Shown piece by piece: positions 12,500-25,200 of a stretch of 64,000 nucleotides of DNA (position 1 is its first letter; every line of letters begins with the position of its first letter). The stretch is taken from NCBI GenBank assembly GCA_964247055.1, contig OZ176053.1:9858001-9922000 (forward strand). Reading direction: 5' to 3'. The notes under the pieces were generated by a model, which was given only the letters and a program-made list of their open reading frames with translations, was not told the origin of the DNA and ran no database searches. The stretch comes from Paragordius varius (lineage: Eukaryota; Nematomorpha). A program made the position numbers and the translations under genes.

Positions 12500-13280
12500 A
12501 ATTTTTAGATGTGCGTTCCGGATGGCCCAATTTTTTCCCTTCTAAATAGGTTTCTCTTAAAACCTTCGCGAATTAAATATATGCTAGATTATGGCATCAA
12601 AAAACATATTTTGGAAAAAAGAATTTTATGTTCAAAAATTGAATTTCTAGCAAAACTCTGTTGAAGCTTTCTAAACTATCTTGAGGCATGATGGAAACGT
12701 GCAAAAACACCTAAAGATATTATAAAAACATTTTTTATTTCCAATTATTTTGATTAAAATAATCGTTTGTCTTCAAATTTATGTTAAATATAAATATTTC
12801 TTACAAATATTCACCCAAATTTAAAAGCAAACTAAAATTTTAAATAGGGCGTTTAACACACGGCCCGGGCGTCGCATCAGCTTCTTCGAAATCTACAGTG
12901 CAAGTAATTTCAGATTGAAAATTTTCCAGAATATAATAAATTGTTTTTCTTTAACAAATCTAAATAATATTTTCGCATTTTGGCAAAGAAGCCAAAATAT
13001 TAAACAAGATAGTAGTTTTTATAGTATGTTTGAAACCAAATAAAGTATTTCTCAATGCCGATATATTTTGCGGAGGCGCTCCGTCGAATTATTTGATCGT
13101 AAATTGTGACCCGAGAAACTTGTGTTGGACACTATTGCTTTAAAAATGTTCAGAATCCTCGAATTATTTAAAAATCGTGTTTCTATAATATTTTAGAGCG
13201 TTTTATACCGTTTCCACCATGCTTCCAAATACCATAAAACTCGCCTCACCAATATTTTGCTACAAATAAAATTTTTGAGT
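12500..13280. mobile_element. foldback-type non-autonomous element
   Basis: The block near 12650-12745 (agcaaaactctgttgaagct, then aggcatgatggaaacg) recurs inverted at about 13165-13265, whose complement reads tagcaaaatattggtgaggc, then gcatggtggaaacgg. The arms are about 100 bp and imperfect, enclosing about 400 bp with no coding capacity. The upstream part (gatgtgcgttccggatgg) matches a sequence at 9665. The superfamily is unknown. Confidence 0.55.
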
Positions 13281-13745
13281 AAATGCCCATTTTTTATTGT
13301 TTTAATCCCATATAGCATATATAATTTTTTATTTTTTGCGCTTCCTTAGGGAACTAGCCCATTAATTTGTCACTACTGGAGCCCCATCATTTACATAACA
13401 ATTTTACTTTTCTTATATGTAGTTTTGATATATAGCGATATTTGGACTAATTTTAGCTTTAACCAAAAAAAATTATTTAACATAATATTCGCAAATTTTG
13501 CCATTTTCTGATGTGAGCAAAAATGTAAATAACTCTCATAATCACGCGTTTTTTATACCGCCCTATTTTGACCCAGTGTATAGTTTTTGATATTGAAGAA
13601 TATTTTTAAAATGTTTAGCTTTCAAAATTTTTTGATAGATGTTTAGAATAACTTTCACAAATCACTCTTAAGGCTTAAATCTTAAAAACCATGTAATTTT
13701 GGTACATTTATCTGAATATGTATATTTAATATGGATATTTTAATG

Positions 13746-13759
13746 CCCCCCCCCCCCCC
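13746..13759 (+). repeat. poly(C) tract, 14 C
   Basis: Fourteen uninterrupted C residues in a region that is otherwise strongly AT. A second tract of 13 C lies at 38394-38406 inside an unc-18 intron. Such tracts can be real or slightly mis-sized by sequencing. Confidence 0.8.
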
Positions 13760-13880
13760 TTGTGTACGATATCTTAAAGATATTATTATTTATCGTTTCC
13801 AAAAGGCATTAAACTTAGATGAGCGCTACTTTTTCACTTTTCTACATTTAAGCCCATAATACTTCCGATACATTTTAATT

Positions 13881-14050
13881 TAAATATATTTTATATGCCG
13901 ATTTCGGCAGCAAAAAATTTGTAAACTCTTGGGTAACATTTGGAAAATTATGATTCATATTGAAATAAATATATTTTATATGCCGATTTCGGCATCAAAA
14001 AATTTGTAAACTCTTGGATAACATTTGGTAGATTCATATTGAAATATATT
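13881..14050 (+). repeat. tandem duplication, 85-bp unit, two copies
   Basis: The unit containing tatgccgatttcggca and aatttgtaaactcttgg occurs twice, starting near 13881 and 13966, with only a few differences. Each unit contains the short palindrome gccgatttcggc. Confidence 0.8.
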
Positions 14051-17000
14051 TATTTTGATATTTATTAAACACATCATGACTTTTTACCTTTTTTCCCGTG
14101 TTGAAATTCGTTTTTAAATTTAATTATTTAAGATTATTCTTTCGATGGGGAAGCTTTTCTTTTTTAATAGATTTTAAAATTGGCTTTAAAATAAGATTTA
14201 ACTAAATAGTGTTAAAATCAATATATATCAAGTTTTTGCTGGTAAATGGCAACCTGAAAGCTCAGTTAAGTTTATTACCATATTAAACAGCTTATTTGCA
14301 TATTGTATTAGCGAATAAAAAATTTGAAGAAATGGTGCGAAAAAATTGAGCTGAGGATTTTTCAAAATTTTATTTTTTGAAAATATGTCATATGTGCCTA
14401 AAATGCTAAAGAAGGCATATATTTAAATTCGGCCCAATACTTTAAATTTTATCCCAACAGATTATAAAGTGTTATGCTAAAGAAACCAAAATACACTGTA
14501 AAAAACAGTACATTTACAGTAATTATGATAATCTAAATGCCTTTAAAACAACCAATTAGTTATAAATAATTTTTAAACAAATAACTATTTCATAGTAAAT
14601 TTAATAATAAATTTGTTTTTTTCGTGCGATGAAAGTTTTATATATAAATTAGCATATGGGTATCACTCCTGATATTGTCATAGCTCTTCGGGCATTCAAA
14701 TCCATACCGTATTAGCTGCAGGTAACATTATTAATCTTTTTTTATATATAATATATTTTATATTATAGGTTATTAAAATTCATAAGTTTTTTTGCATGAT
14801 AATTTATTAAAATATTAGGTAGTTAATTAGAATATAACTGTTATATAGGTCATTTTGTAGTTAATAAATTTAACAAATATATTTAACAATTTTTTTGTAA
14901 TATGCATAAGCTGAATTTTTTGTCTTGCGCTATTTTTTGCTTGTTCATGGTTTAAATTCCTACATAATTATCCATCTTTTTTTATTCATTGAATTCGTAA
15001 AATTTTGTACCGCCCTAAATCCGTCATTTTAATTATTTACACAGTGAATTTTTTGATTAAAATTTCATACATACGAATATTTTTATTGCAAATACAAAAT
15101 ATAAATTTATGATTCCCTTCATATTCCTTAAGTGATTTATCCTTCGCCATGACCGTGAATTAGTTGTATAGGTTTTTTTGTTTTATTTTTATTGTTATAA
15201 AAATTTTAATTTTAAAACTGTCGCATATGAATATTATTTTTCAGATAACAAGGTTCAATATCAATCTAATATTATTCCTTGGTAGGGTGCGATAAAGTAT
15301 TATAAAAGCATAGTGTATTTTTCGTTAAAAATTCCAAAAACGCAAAATTTATTTATAAAAACTTTTTATTTTTAAGAATTTTGAAATTTGATTCGACATC
15401 ACCGTTTCACACATGTGATATGTTCCCACATGCAGCCTTGAATAGCTTATTCATTCATGTAAATTGAATAATTTTCATTAAATATGCAAAGTTTTTTTTG
15501 AAATAAAAAGTTAATAGCGCTCGATAGTTCAAATAATTAAATGATGTTTTTTATATATTTTAATTTTATACGGCTTTCGTGAGGATAATTATTTAAAACT
15601 AATGTTGTGTAATGCATGAATATATTAATTTACAGGGCGAACCCCAAAAGCATTTTTATTTTCGGCATATAACGTCCATTTTTAAAATGTTATTTTTAGG
15701 TTATACCGATACTTTTTAAAATCGGCTAAAAAATCATTTTATCCGAATATGCTTAACTTAAGCCCAAATAATCCTTTTAAATACGTTTTTATAGTTGAAA
15801 TAATATATATATAATTAATTTTTCAAATGGCCAAATTTAAATTTGTTTATTGGTCGTAACTTTTGATATTTATTTTTTTGTCTTTATTGCCGCCATTGCA
15901 TTTACAACAAGGTCACTTTTGTAAGAAGTAACCAAATTTTATTCGATCAAGTAAAAAACACTATATTGTAAACGATAGAAGTTGTGTATATTATATTTAT
16001 TTTCCGTTAATCACTGTAAATTTAATCTTGGATTTTGAGTTTAGTATCCTGTTTGTCGTAAATAGTTACTTCAATTATTGCTTTTGACTAAAATTTTTTA
16101 TGCGTGTCCGTTTCTCTTTTAAATTTCTAAATTTTACACGTAATTTCAAAAAATGAATAACCCAAAAATATTCGAATGTTTCCCGACATATAGCGATACC
16201 AACCACTTGTTTTAATATTATAATCCTAATTGTTTTGGTTGTATCATTAAATTCAACCAAAAAAGTTTTATTATCGTGCCTGATTTTAGGTTTTCTATCT
16301 ATCACACTACTTACCCTGTTTTCATATAAAACAGTGAATATTGAACAGTTAACCTTTTTTTTCGACTAATAAATTGAACAACATTCATTATCATGAAATC
16401 GACTAAGAATGACATTCTTTCTTTTTAAAGCATATAACAAATTTAATTGATTTTTTTTCGATGCCAAATTTATACATGTGCTTTTTTAGTATACACTGTT
16501 TAACTCTTTATATAGCAATAGCAAGCTTATATATATTGGCAAACTACATTTCTATATGTATATATAATTTGTTTATGTCGTAAGTTTGATCCTTATTTTT
16601 ATGTTAGAGTCTTTTATCGAATTAATCACAAACGCACATGACAAAGAAAGATTTTATTTTTTGCGATTTTGTTTATTTAAACAAGTTGCAAATCTATACG
16701 CTCTTTATGCCATGTAATATGTCTATATTGATGAGCTAATTGGTTTTGTAATTATACATACATTAGTTCTTGGCATATTGTATAGTGTAGTTTTTTGTTT
16801 GCAATAAAGCAGTTCTTTTTACCTGTCTACCTGCCTATCCACGTTTATTTAAGTTTTTCAAACCAACGCGAGCTCTATACTTTTATCTATCCAACTATAA
16901 TTTATTACTTTTTTGGTGACAAAAATATATATAATTTTAAAGATTTTTGGATATTTTTTTCAAAATTTATACACCTGAATATATTTAAAATTCAGTTTTA

Positions 17001-17736
17001 GCTTCCTTTAAAGTCATATCCCTTCTAAGTTGGTTTCTTATATTTTGGCTTTTTTTCCCTTTATTATGAAAAAATGTATACCATAAATTAAAGGGTGGTT
17101 TTCATGTCAAATGGTGCACCGCGTAACGTTATCATAGCGTTATCATATCATATCGTTTTTAATATAAAATTAATGAAAAATATAAAAAAGGTAAATAATA
17201 ATAATAATAATATATTTTTAATTATAAGAGAAAAGGAAAGGGAAACCATATTATTTATTTAAATTCCCCACCCACTCTATGCTTTATTTTTTTTATTTTA
17301 GCTAATTAATAGTAATTACCCTAAAAAATTGCGTGTGTATACATACACGCATAACGCACCCCCCTTACCTTTATTATAGGTGCCTAATTAACTATGTATC
17401 CATATATATTTCCCATTTTGTTTAAGTATTGTATATAATAGTTAAATAATTGATTTTTGCTATATGGATGATTTGTTAGGACTTTTATATATCTCATCTT
17501 ATTTAATTTAAAATGTTTGTTTTATAGCTTTGGATATATGGGGCATAATACAAAGTTTATTTTTTATTTACATTAGTATATACAAAATTAAATCAATAGT
17601 TACAATTTTGTCTAGTCAGATATTGAATCGATAAGTTTTCTGTTATTGTAATTTCTACTACATTCGTTTTTTATTTTAGGTGATTTTTAAGCCAATAAAA
17701 TGAGAGTTGGAATTTAATTTAAGGTAATTTTTATGT

Positions 17737-17794
<58 letters not shown>

Positions 17795-20264
17795 TATTAT
17801 AAAAGTTGTTTCTGTTCCATTATTACCTATAAATTTTAGGTACTTTCTAAAGTTTTTTCTTGTTGAATTTAAAATCTAAGTTTTTGATTTTATTATGTAT
17901 TTATACTTTCGCCATAATTGTCTAATGTCAAGGTTAGTGGTTAATATTGTTTTTTATTTAAACACAAAGAGTGGACATGAAACCAATCCAATAATATAAG
18001 TTATTCTCAGTGTAGATATAATAAAATTTTATTATTCACATGTATAGATAAAAAAGTGTGTGTTGTCTAAATTAATCAATCATCATTTAATGTAAGATAT
18101 TGGAAGCAAGCTTTTTTTGAGTACTATTGTTTGTAAAATGTATCTTATCCACATATTTTGGTCAACGAGAAATTGTCATGATATATTGTTTATATTAAGT
18201 GTTGAGAGTTTTTATTACGTTTACTTATATATATATATATAATTATATAAATATATCCCTGACCGCTTTTATACTACTTTTCATTCAATGTCTCATCTAT
18301 TTTCTTGCTTTCTTTACATATATATATATATATTTGAAAACATTAGTTAGTTAAACACATATATTGTGATATTTACCTCACACGGCTATAAAAAAGTTAT
18401 ATTAATAAAATATTATCAAAACCATATAATTTCAAAACATATTAAGGAGTTGCTATCTACTTATAAAAAATGTACTTGTCCGTTAAAATATCCGTAACTG
18501 TTATTTTTCAACATCGTAACACAATTATTTTTTTACGTTTAACCTTTTGGCCCTTGTAATAATTATTTTACATATTGTGTTTTAATGTGAAAGTGAAAAC
18601 GAATAGGCATAAAATCAGTCTTTGGTCCGTTTATTAAACGCCTCTACTTTTTTTTCGTTATAGTTTTCAAAAAATCTTTTGAAACTTTAATAATGTAATG
18701 TATCATCACCTCTTATATTCACAAAGAAGGAGGTTAGTAGTGGTTAAATGGTTAGTTGTTAAATGTAATTTACAAGAGTTATGTATAATTTTTAATGTCT
18801 TTTGGTCTTTTCCTTTGATCTCTGTGTCGCACTCCGTTTGTTTTGTTAATGTAAGATTGATCATACATATAATTATACCATAACATGTGAATAATTTTGA
18901 TTTTTTAACATGGTTACTTCATAAACATTGCAAGGAATGATGTTTCATTATTATAAATGGTTTTTCCTAAAAAATAAATTTTGATCTTTAGAACGGATTT
19001 CATGTGTGTTAATTTGTATGAAAAGTTTGCACTTACTTTTTGTGAAACCAAATAGTAAAATTTTGCTTTGATGTTAACTTGTTAACTGACTAGTTACTAA
19101 CCAATTTTTGTTTGAAATTAACATCTTAGCTTGTTAACTAAAGCTTGGAATTATATAAATTATGATTTACGAATCATCTTACTTACTAAAAGCAACAAGA
19201 TATTTGATTAAATAATATAGAAAGTCTCGATAAAACTTTTTCCCGTTTTAAAAAACGAAACATGTAAATCCATTAAATAACTTTTTTAAGAGAGTTTGTA
19301 TTTTACCTTTGTACAGCAACCTTTAAAATGTCTCTAATAAATCTACGTAAGAAATGGACGCTTTATATGTTGTTTTTGTCCCATTATCAAAATACGTTTT
19401 TGAAATACTTTTGAATAATTGCGGCTGAAAATAAAAAAAACTTATTATTTATGCGTATTGATATATTAAAAAGTTTTTCTAAAGGGTAAAACTCATTTGT
19501 TAATTTTTTTAATATTTTGGTAAATACTCTTTTTGCTTTATAATCCTCCAAGAATTCCATACCTTATTACATATAATTATAATGTTAAACAAGGCACCAA
19601 TATACATCATATATGGTAATAATTATTATTATATCGGATGATATATATGATTAATAACTCGATTAAGCGAATGGATAATTATATAATTAAATATTTTTTT
19701 CGAAATATTTGTTATGTAATTTAATTCCATCAATTATAGGAAACTTTTAGTTTAATTTATAAACTATTTTATTTTATTAGAAAAAGGTAAACTCCTCCAG
19801 TAACACATTCAATCCATCAATCCCTTACTTACACGATGATCCCCCCTTTATTCGAACTCTAACATATGTTATTGATTCCTATGGTACTTTAAAACATTAT
19901 TAATCCATCTATAAAAGATTCACACTAAATTAAATTTTAAAATGCACGCTATATACATGGTATCAATCAACCATTAGAAATGGCTGGTAAGTGAATAATG
20001 CTTTTTGTTGTGCCCAGAAGTTCTACCTATAGAAAACACCACGGTTTCAATTTGGATTCGATATAAATAATTTCTTGTCAAACCACTAAAACAATTAATA
20101 AGGGATGTGTGGGCATGTTTGCTAAATGATATTACATATATGCCATTTTACAGTTTCCTATTTCTAAATGAATGCTTGCGTTTGTTAAATATCTTGTATT
20201 TTTGATCAACTTTACGTAAATTCTGTGACAAAGTTTTGATATATCGAGTCATACGCAAAACGTA
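14051..20264. other. 6.2-kb intergenic region before furin
   Basis: No gene is supported on either strand. It holds a long (AT)n microsatellite at about 17737-17789 and smaller TA runs near 18225 and 18325. A minus-strand open frame at 16075-16305 (76 codons) has no recognisable family and is not called. The furin promoter and any 5' untranslated exons should lie in the last part, but I cannot identify them. Confidence 0.45.
17737..17789. repeat. (AT)n microsatellite, about 26 units
   Basis: An uninterrupted run of alternating A and T of about 53 bp. Confidence 0.9.
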
Positions 20265-22233
20265 ATGACATCACCCATAAAGGCTCTTAACAGCCCTAGA
20301 ATCTTAAGTTTACTATCCTGTGGCCTTAAAACACTATTCTTAACAACTATTGTGTGTTATATTATTCTTCACTATTTTTTGCCATACATCCGACCTAAAC
20401 GACAAAAACGGCAGTATAACATGATTGATAATACATCTATAAAAATTGTAGAGTCACCGATCAAAATATGGGAAGTAGTGTATAATGTGTACTACCCATT
20501 ATTATATTCTCTATTTGCTCATTTAACAAAATTTGTACATGATATGATGATGACTTTTGGGTATTTGATGCATCATAACAATGCAATAAATTTATCAAAA
20601 TTTTATGCGCTGACGCTAAAACCCAAACTTCCTACGAATACTAGGATCCCCAAGGATTCTGGTGTTTTGTCCCATTTTACAGCAAACGTTTTAGCGTTTT
20701 TCACCTTTTACACCTTAAAATTTACTCATGGGATCACCCATTTTTTCAATTACATTGTCAGTATTACATCAATATGCTTATTACAATTATTTCATGTGTC
20801 ATCAAGTGAAAACAGCAGGCATACATCTTTGTTACATCCAACGATCCAGTTATCGTCGCTGAGTATGCAAACTTTTATATATCAAAAATACCGTCAAATA
20901 TCCAATTTTTTCAACAAAATAGTTACTACCAGCATCATCTCTAAGAGGCTCATAATGATAAAATTTGTTTCTCAGGTCCTCCATACATCTTACACCACCA
21001 TAAAATATCCATGTTTTTTCAGACATAAATACCTCCGCATATCATCAACACATTGGTTTACTTTTGTATATTTTGTTGCAAGTCTCCATACAACATTATC
21101 TACAATCAATAATGCCGTATATGATGAACACAATGGTGGGGGTGAATATTACCGACAGGATAGGGATATACCCCCCGACTATTCAAATCAATTTATTGTC
21201 AAACTTAGGAGAGATACGAACCTAACAAACTTTTCCATAACACACAATGCTAAATTGTTGGCACTTTTGGTATATATATATATATTACTATTTTTCTGAC
21301 TTGTCTATTTTTATTTTCGGTGTAGATAGTTTTACAACTTTAAAATAAAAGTTTAATTATTGTGATATATATTAAACAAATAATTTTTTTATTTTTGACC
21401 CATACATAGTTTAATATAAACTTGTGGTTTAAATTAATATCCTGTGTTATACACACATATAATATATGAATTTAGGTAACTGATGGTAACATCTTAGTAA
21501 TAAATCTATTATCATAAATTATATTTTAATTAATTTGCTATTATTTAGGATTCCGACGAATATCATGTTTCATTACCCAATCACAAAAGTAAACGATCCA
21601 TACATCATTCGTCATCACAAACCCATTCTTTTTTTAGCGTATGATGATTTTGTTTTCTAATCATGCACAATTTTAAACAATAACATTTTTTCTTTATAGT
21701 TTTATAATTTAATTGGTCAAAAATTATGAAATGTCAATTTTTTTTGTTTTACATATTATTATCAGGATTCTGACATTGAAAGATTTGAACAATTACGTGT
21801 ACTAAAACGGGTCAAACGAGTAGCCGAGGAGTATGCACCTCATTACTTTAAACAGTCTTTCAATGATCCCTATTATCAAAATCAATGGTATTTGGTAAGG
21901 AGTTATGCCTTTATATATATTTATATGAATAATATGGGATTATGAGACCATTTTGCTTACATAGCATATTTAATTACTTTCAAATTTTAATTTTTATACA
22001 TGTGAGTAAGGTTGTAATTTTAGCGCAATTAACTTGACCGAAAAAACGTTAGACTTAAATCTTAAAAATCCAAGCGATTCACTAACTAAAAAAGGTGGTG
22101 AAAGATATCCATCTCGTTTATTGATTAAATATTAATTAATTTTTATATTTTTAATGTATGTAAGGTACAGGAATGACTTATAATAAAATTTGTAGAATGG
22201 TTGTCAGAAAAATTGTTTTACAATACATTTATG

Positions 22234-22269
<36 letters not shown>

Positions 22270-25200
22270 CAGAATTTTTATGATACATATAACAAATATT
22301 TTTATTAGGCCAAAAATCTATAAATTTATGACTAGATATAATTTATTCATTTTCACAATTCTCTGAGCGCAACTTACATTCCCAAATTAACATTTAAATA
22401 ACTTGGATATATTGCTAATTTATAATTGTCTTAAAAATTTATTACAGCCACTGTGGATATAAATTACACAAAACATTGTAAGATAATTGCCATTTTTACA
22501 CAAAATAATTTGTTGACAATAATTTTTATTTCGTTTTTATGTATATTTAAAATCATATCAATATAATTTAAAATTTTGCTTTATTTAAATCGATTCTTTA
22601 AAATCCTTATTTAATAATATACCTACGGTTACTAAGTTGGTAATTTTTCAACCCATATAGTTTTTGTCTTTAATTGTATTTGTTTATTTATGTTTAACTT
22701 AATTAAATTAAAACATATTATGTTACACTTGGTTTTATTTGAAAGAAAAGGGCTTGAGTTATAACGATAGAAATTATAAGGTATAAAAACAATAATTAAG
22801 TTTTGTATAAACAACAACCAACAAATTGAAAATAATAATAATTTATGATTATAAAACTTATCAAGAAATTAATTAAAATGCAATAATAACATCTTTTAAC
22901 TCTTGGTTTGTAATTGTTAAACAGGATCGACAGCCAGGATTAGATTTGAACGTAGCTCAGGCATGGGCCCTCAAATACACGGGCAGAAATGTGGTTGTCA
23001 CTATTCTCGATGATGGAATCGAAAAAGATAATCCTGACCTCAAAGATAACTATGTTTTTACCTTTTTTATTTGCAATTCATCTTTTTTTTTCGATTTGTA
23101 AATCAAATTTTTACCAATTGATGCATTCATGATTGTAAGTAACTGCTTTGGTTTTTTTATAACCAAAAAGATTATAAATATATATTTATCACATGATTTA
23201 AATTAAATATCGAGTAAAACTTAGTTTTTTTATTTTAATAATAATTATTATAAAATCTGTATGATTGACTGTCTTTGTTGCATTTTGTCCTTTGTAATAT
23301 ATATATATATAAGTCTGCATTTGTACTAATGATTATAGTTCGTTATGACTGTGAATCTAAACTAGTCAAAAACTTAAAACAAAAAATATAATTTTATGGT
23401 TATATAATTCTAGGATGGATTAGCTTCTTACGACATAAATGATAATGATGATGATCCACAACCACGTTATGATATTAGCAATGAAAACAAGTCAGAATAC
23501 TTTATTTGCCTCCTAAATAAATTTATATAATATATTTCCTAGTTAGTATATTTACAAGCTAAATACTGTTAGTATAGTAGGTTATTGGTTACATACAATA
23601 TTATAGCTTTTCGTTTTTTACCATTTCTAAAAATTTGATGATGTTGTAAATGATATATTAATTAAAATTATAGTAATATAGTTTGTATTTTAGTAAATAA
23701 CAAAAAAAGGTTTTGAAAAATTTTTTTTTTCTAATGTATTATTTTTACAAATATCTTAGGCATGGCACACGTTGTGCCGGAGAAGTTGCTGCTGTTGCGA
23801 ATAACTCGATTTGCATTGTTGGCGTGGCTTTTGGCGCAAATATTGGAGGTTAACCATTTTTACTCATTTTTAAACACAAAGTTTGGTTAAAAATATTGCA
23901 ATGCCTCCTTTTTTTTAAATAATTGTAAAGTGATATCCTTAAAATTTAAAAACAGCTTTATATGTGTGCAATCTGATTACGCATGTATTTTTAACCTAAA
24001 TTAAATTAAAACTTAGTTTTTACGATATATTCGCTTTTACATTCTTACGGGGGAGGGGGGAATTATAAGGAGGAGGGGCTATGACAACTAAAAAAATTGC
24101 CTAATTAAAAACTCAGATTTCAGGGTTTGGAACAGGTCCAAATAAATTGAACCGAAACCGCATCGTTCCTGAAATGTTGGAGTCGAAACCTTAGTGTTAT
24201 TATCCTTAAAAATGTAATTTAACCAGACTTATATCTAAAAAAGATGGAACCGACGGGATTGTTCTCTAATAAATGGAACCAGATTAAATAATCTATTGGA
24301 GAACCGATTTTTATTCACATTTCAGAACCTGAATTTTGTATTTGCCTTTTCTGGCTATTATAGGATCTCCTTTTTTATTTTACCAAAACATTTATATTTA
24401 TACAGGTGTACGAATGTTGGATGGAGATGTAACTGATGCCGTGGAGGCCAGAGCTCTAAGCCTAAATCCACAACACATTGACATTTATTCAGCCAGTTGG
24501 GGTCCTGACGATGATGGCAAAACGTTAGATGGCCCCGGACGCTTAGCAACTAAAGCTTTTTATGAAGGCGTTACATATGTACGTTCAAAATTATTTTATT
24601 TATTGAATTTACATTAAGTATAATTTACAGTATAAAAAATACATTGCTAGCTTTTTATTAATTATTGCCGGTTTGTTTTTACAATAAAGAGCACTATGAT
24701 GAGGGATATAAGTTGGTTTATATATTTATTGTATTTTTTTCGTTTTTTGTTCTTTTAAGCCCTTTTACTGTAAATGTTATCTGGCAATATTTAATGGAAA
24801 AAATAGCAGTGTATTTTTACTCACACTATATCTATATACTAATTACAATATATACACTTAAATAGGTTAAATGAAAAGAATTGTTTTAATGCATGTCATT
24901 TTTATGAAGAAATAATCTTAACACTTTAGATATGTATAAATTATATAGTTAACCTAAATGTTAAATATCTAATTTTTGTTACATTATTGTGTCTACTGTG
25001 GATTTAGGGTCGACGTGGATTAGGATCAATCTTTGCATGGGCATCCGGGAACGGAGGTCGTGACAAGGATAATTGCAATTGTGATGGTTATACCAATTCA
25101 CGATACACGCTAAGCATTAGTTCGGCTACGGAAAGTGGACGTGTCCCCTGGTATTCGGAATCTTGTTCATCCACATTAGCTACAACATATTCCTCAGGTT

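Noticed and set aside
16075-16305. Minus-strand frame of 76 codons rich in Ile, Lys and Arg
   Set aside because: Non-ATG start, no known domain, within chance length.
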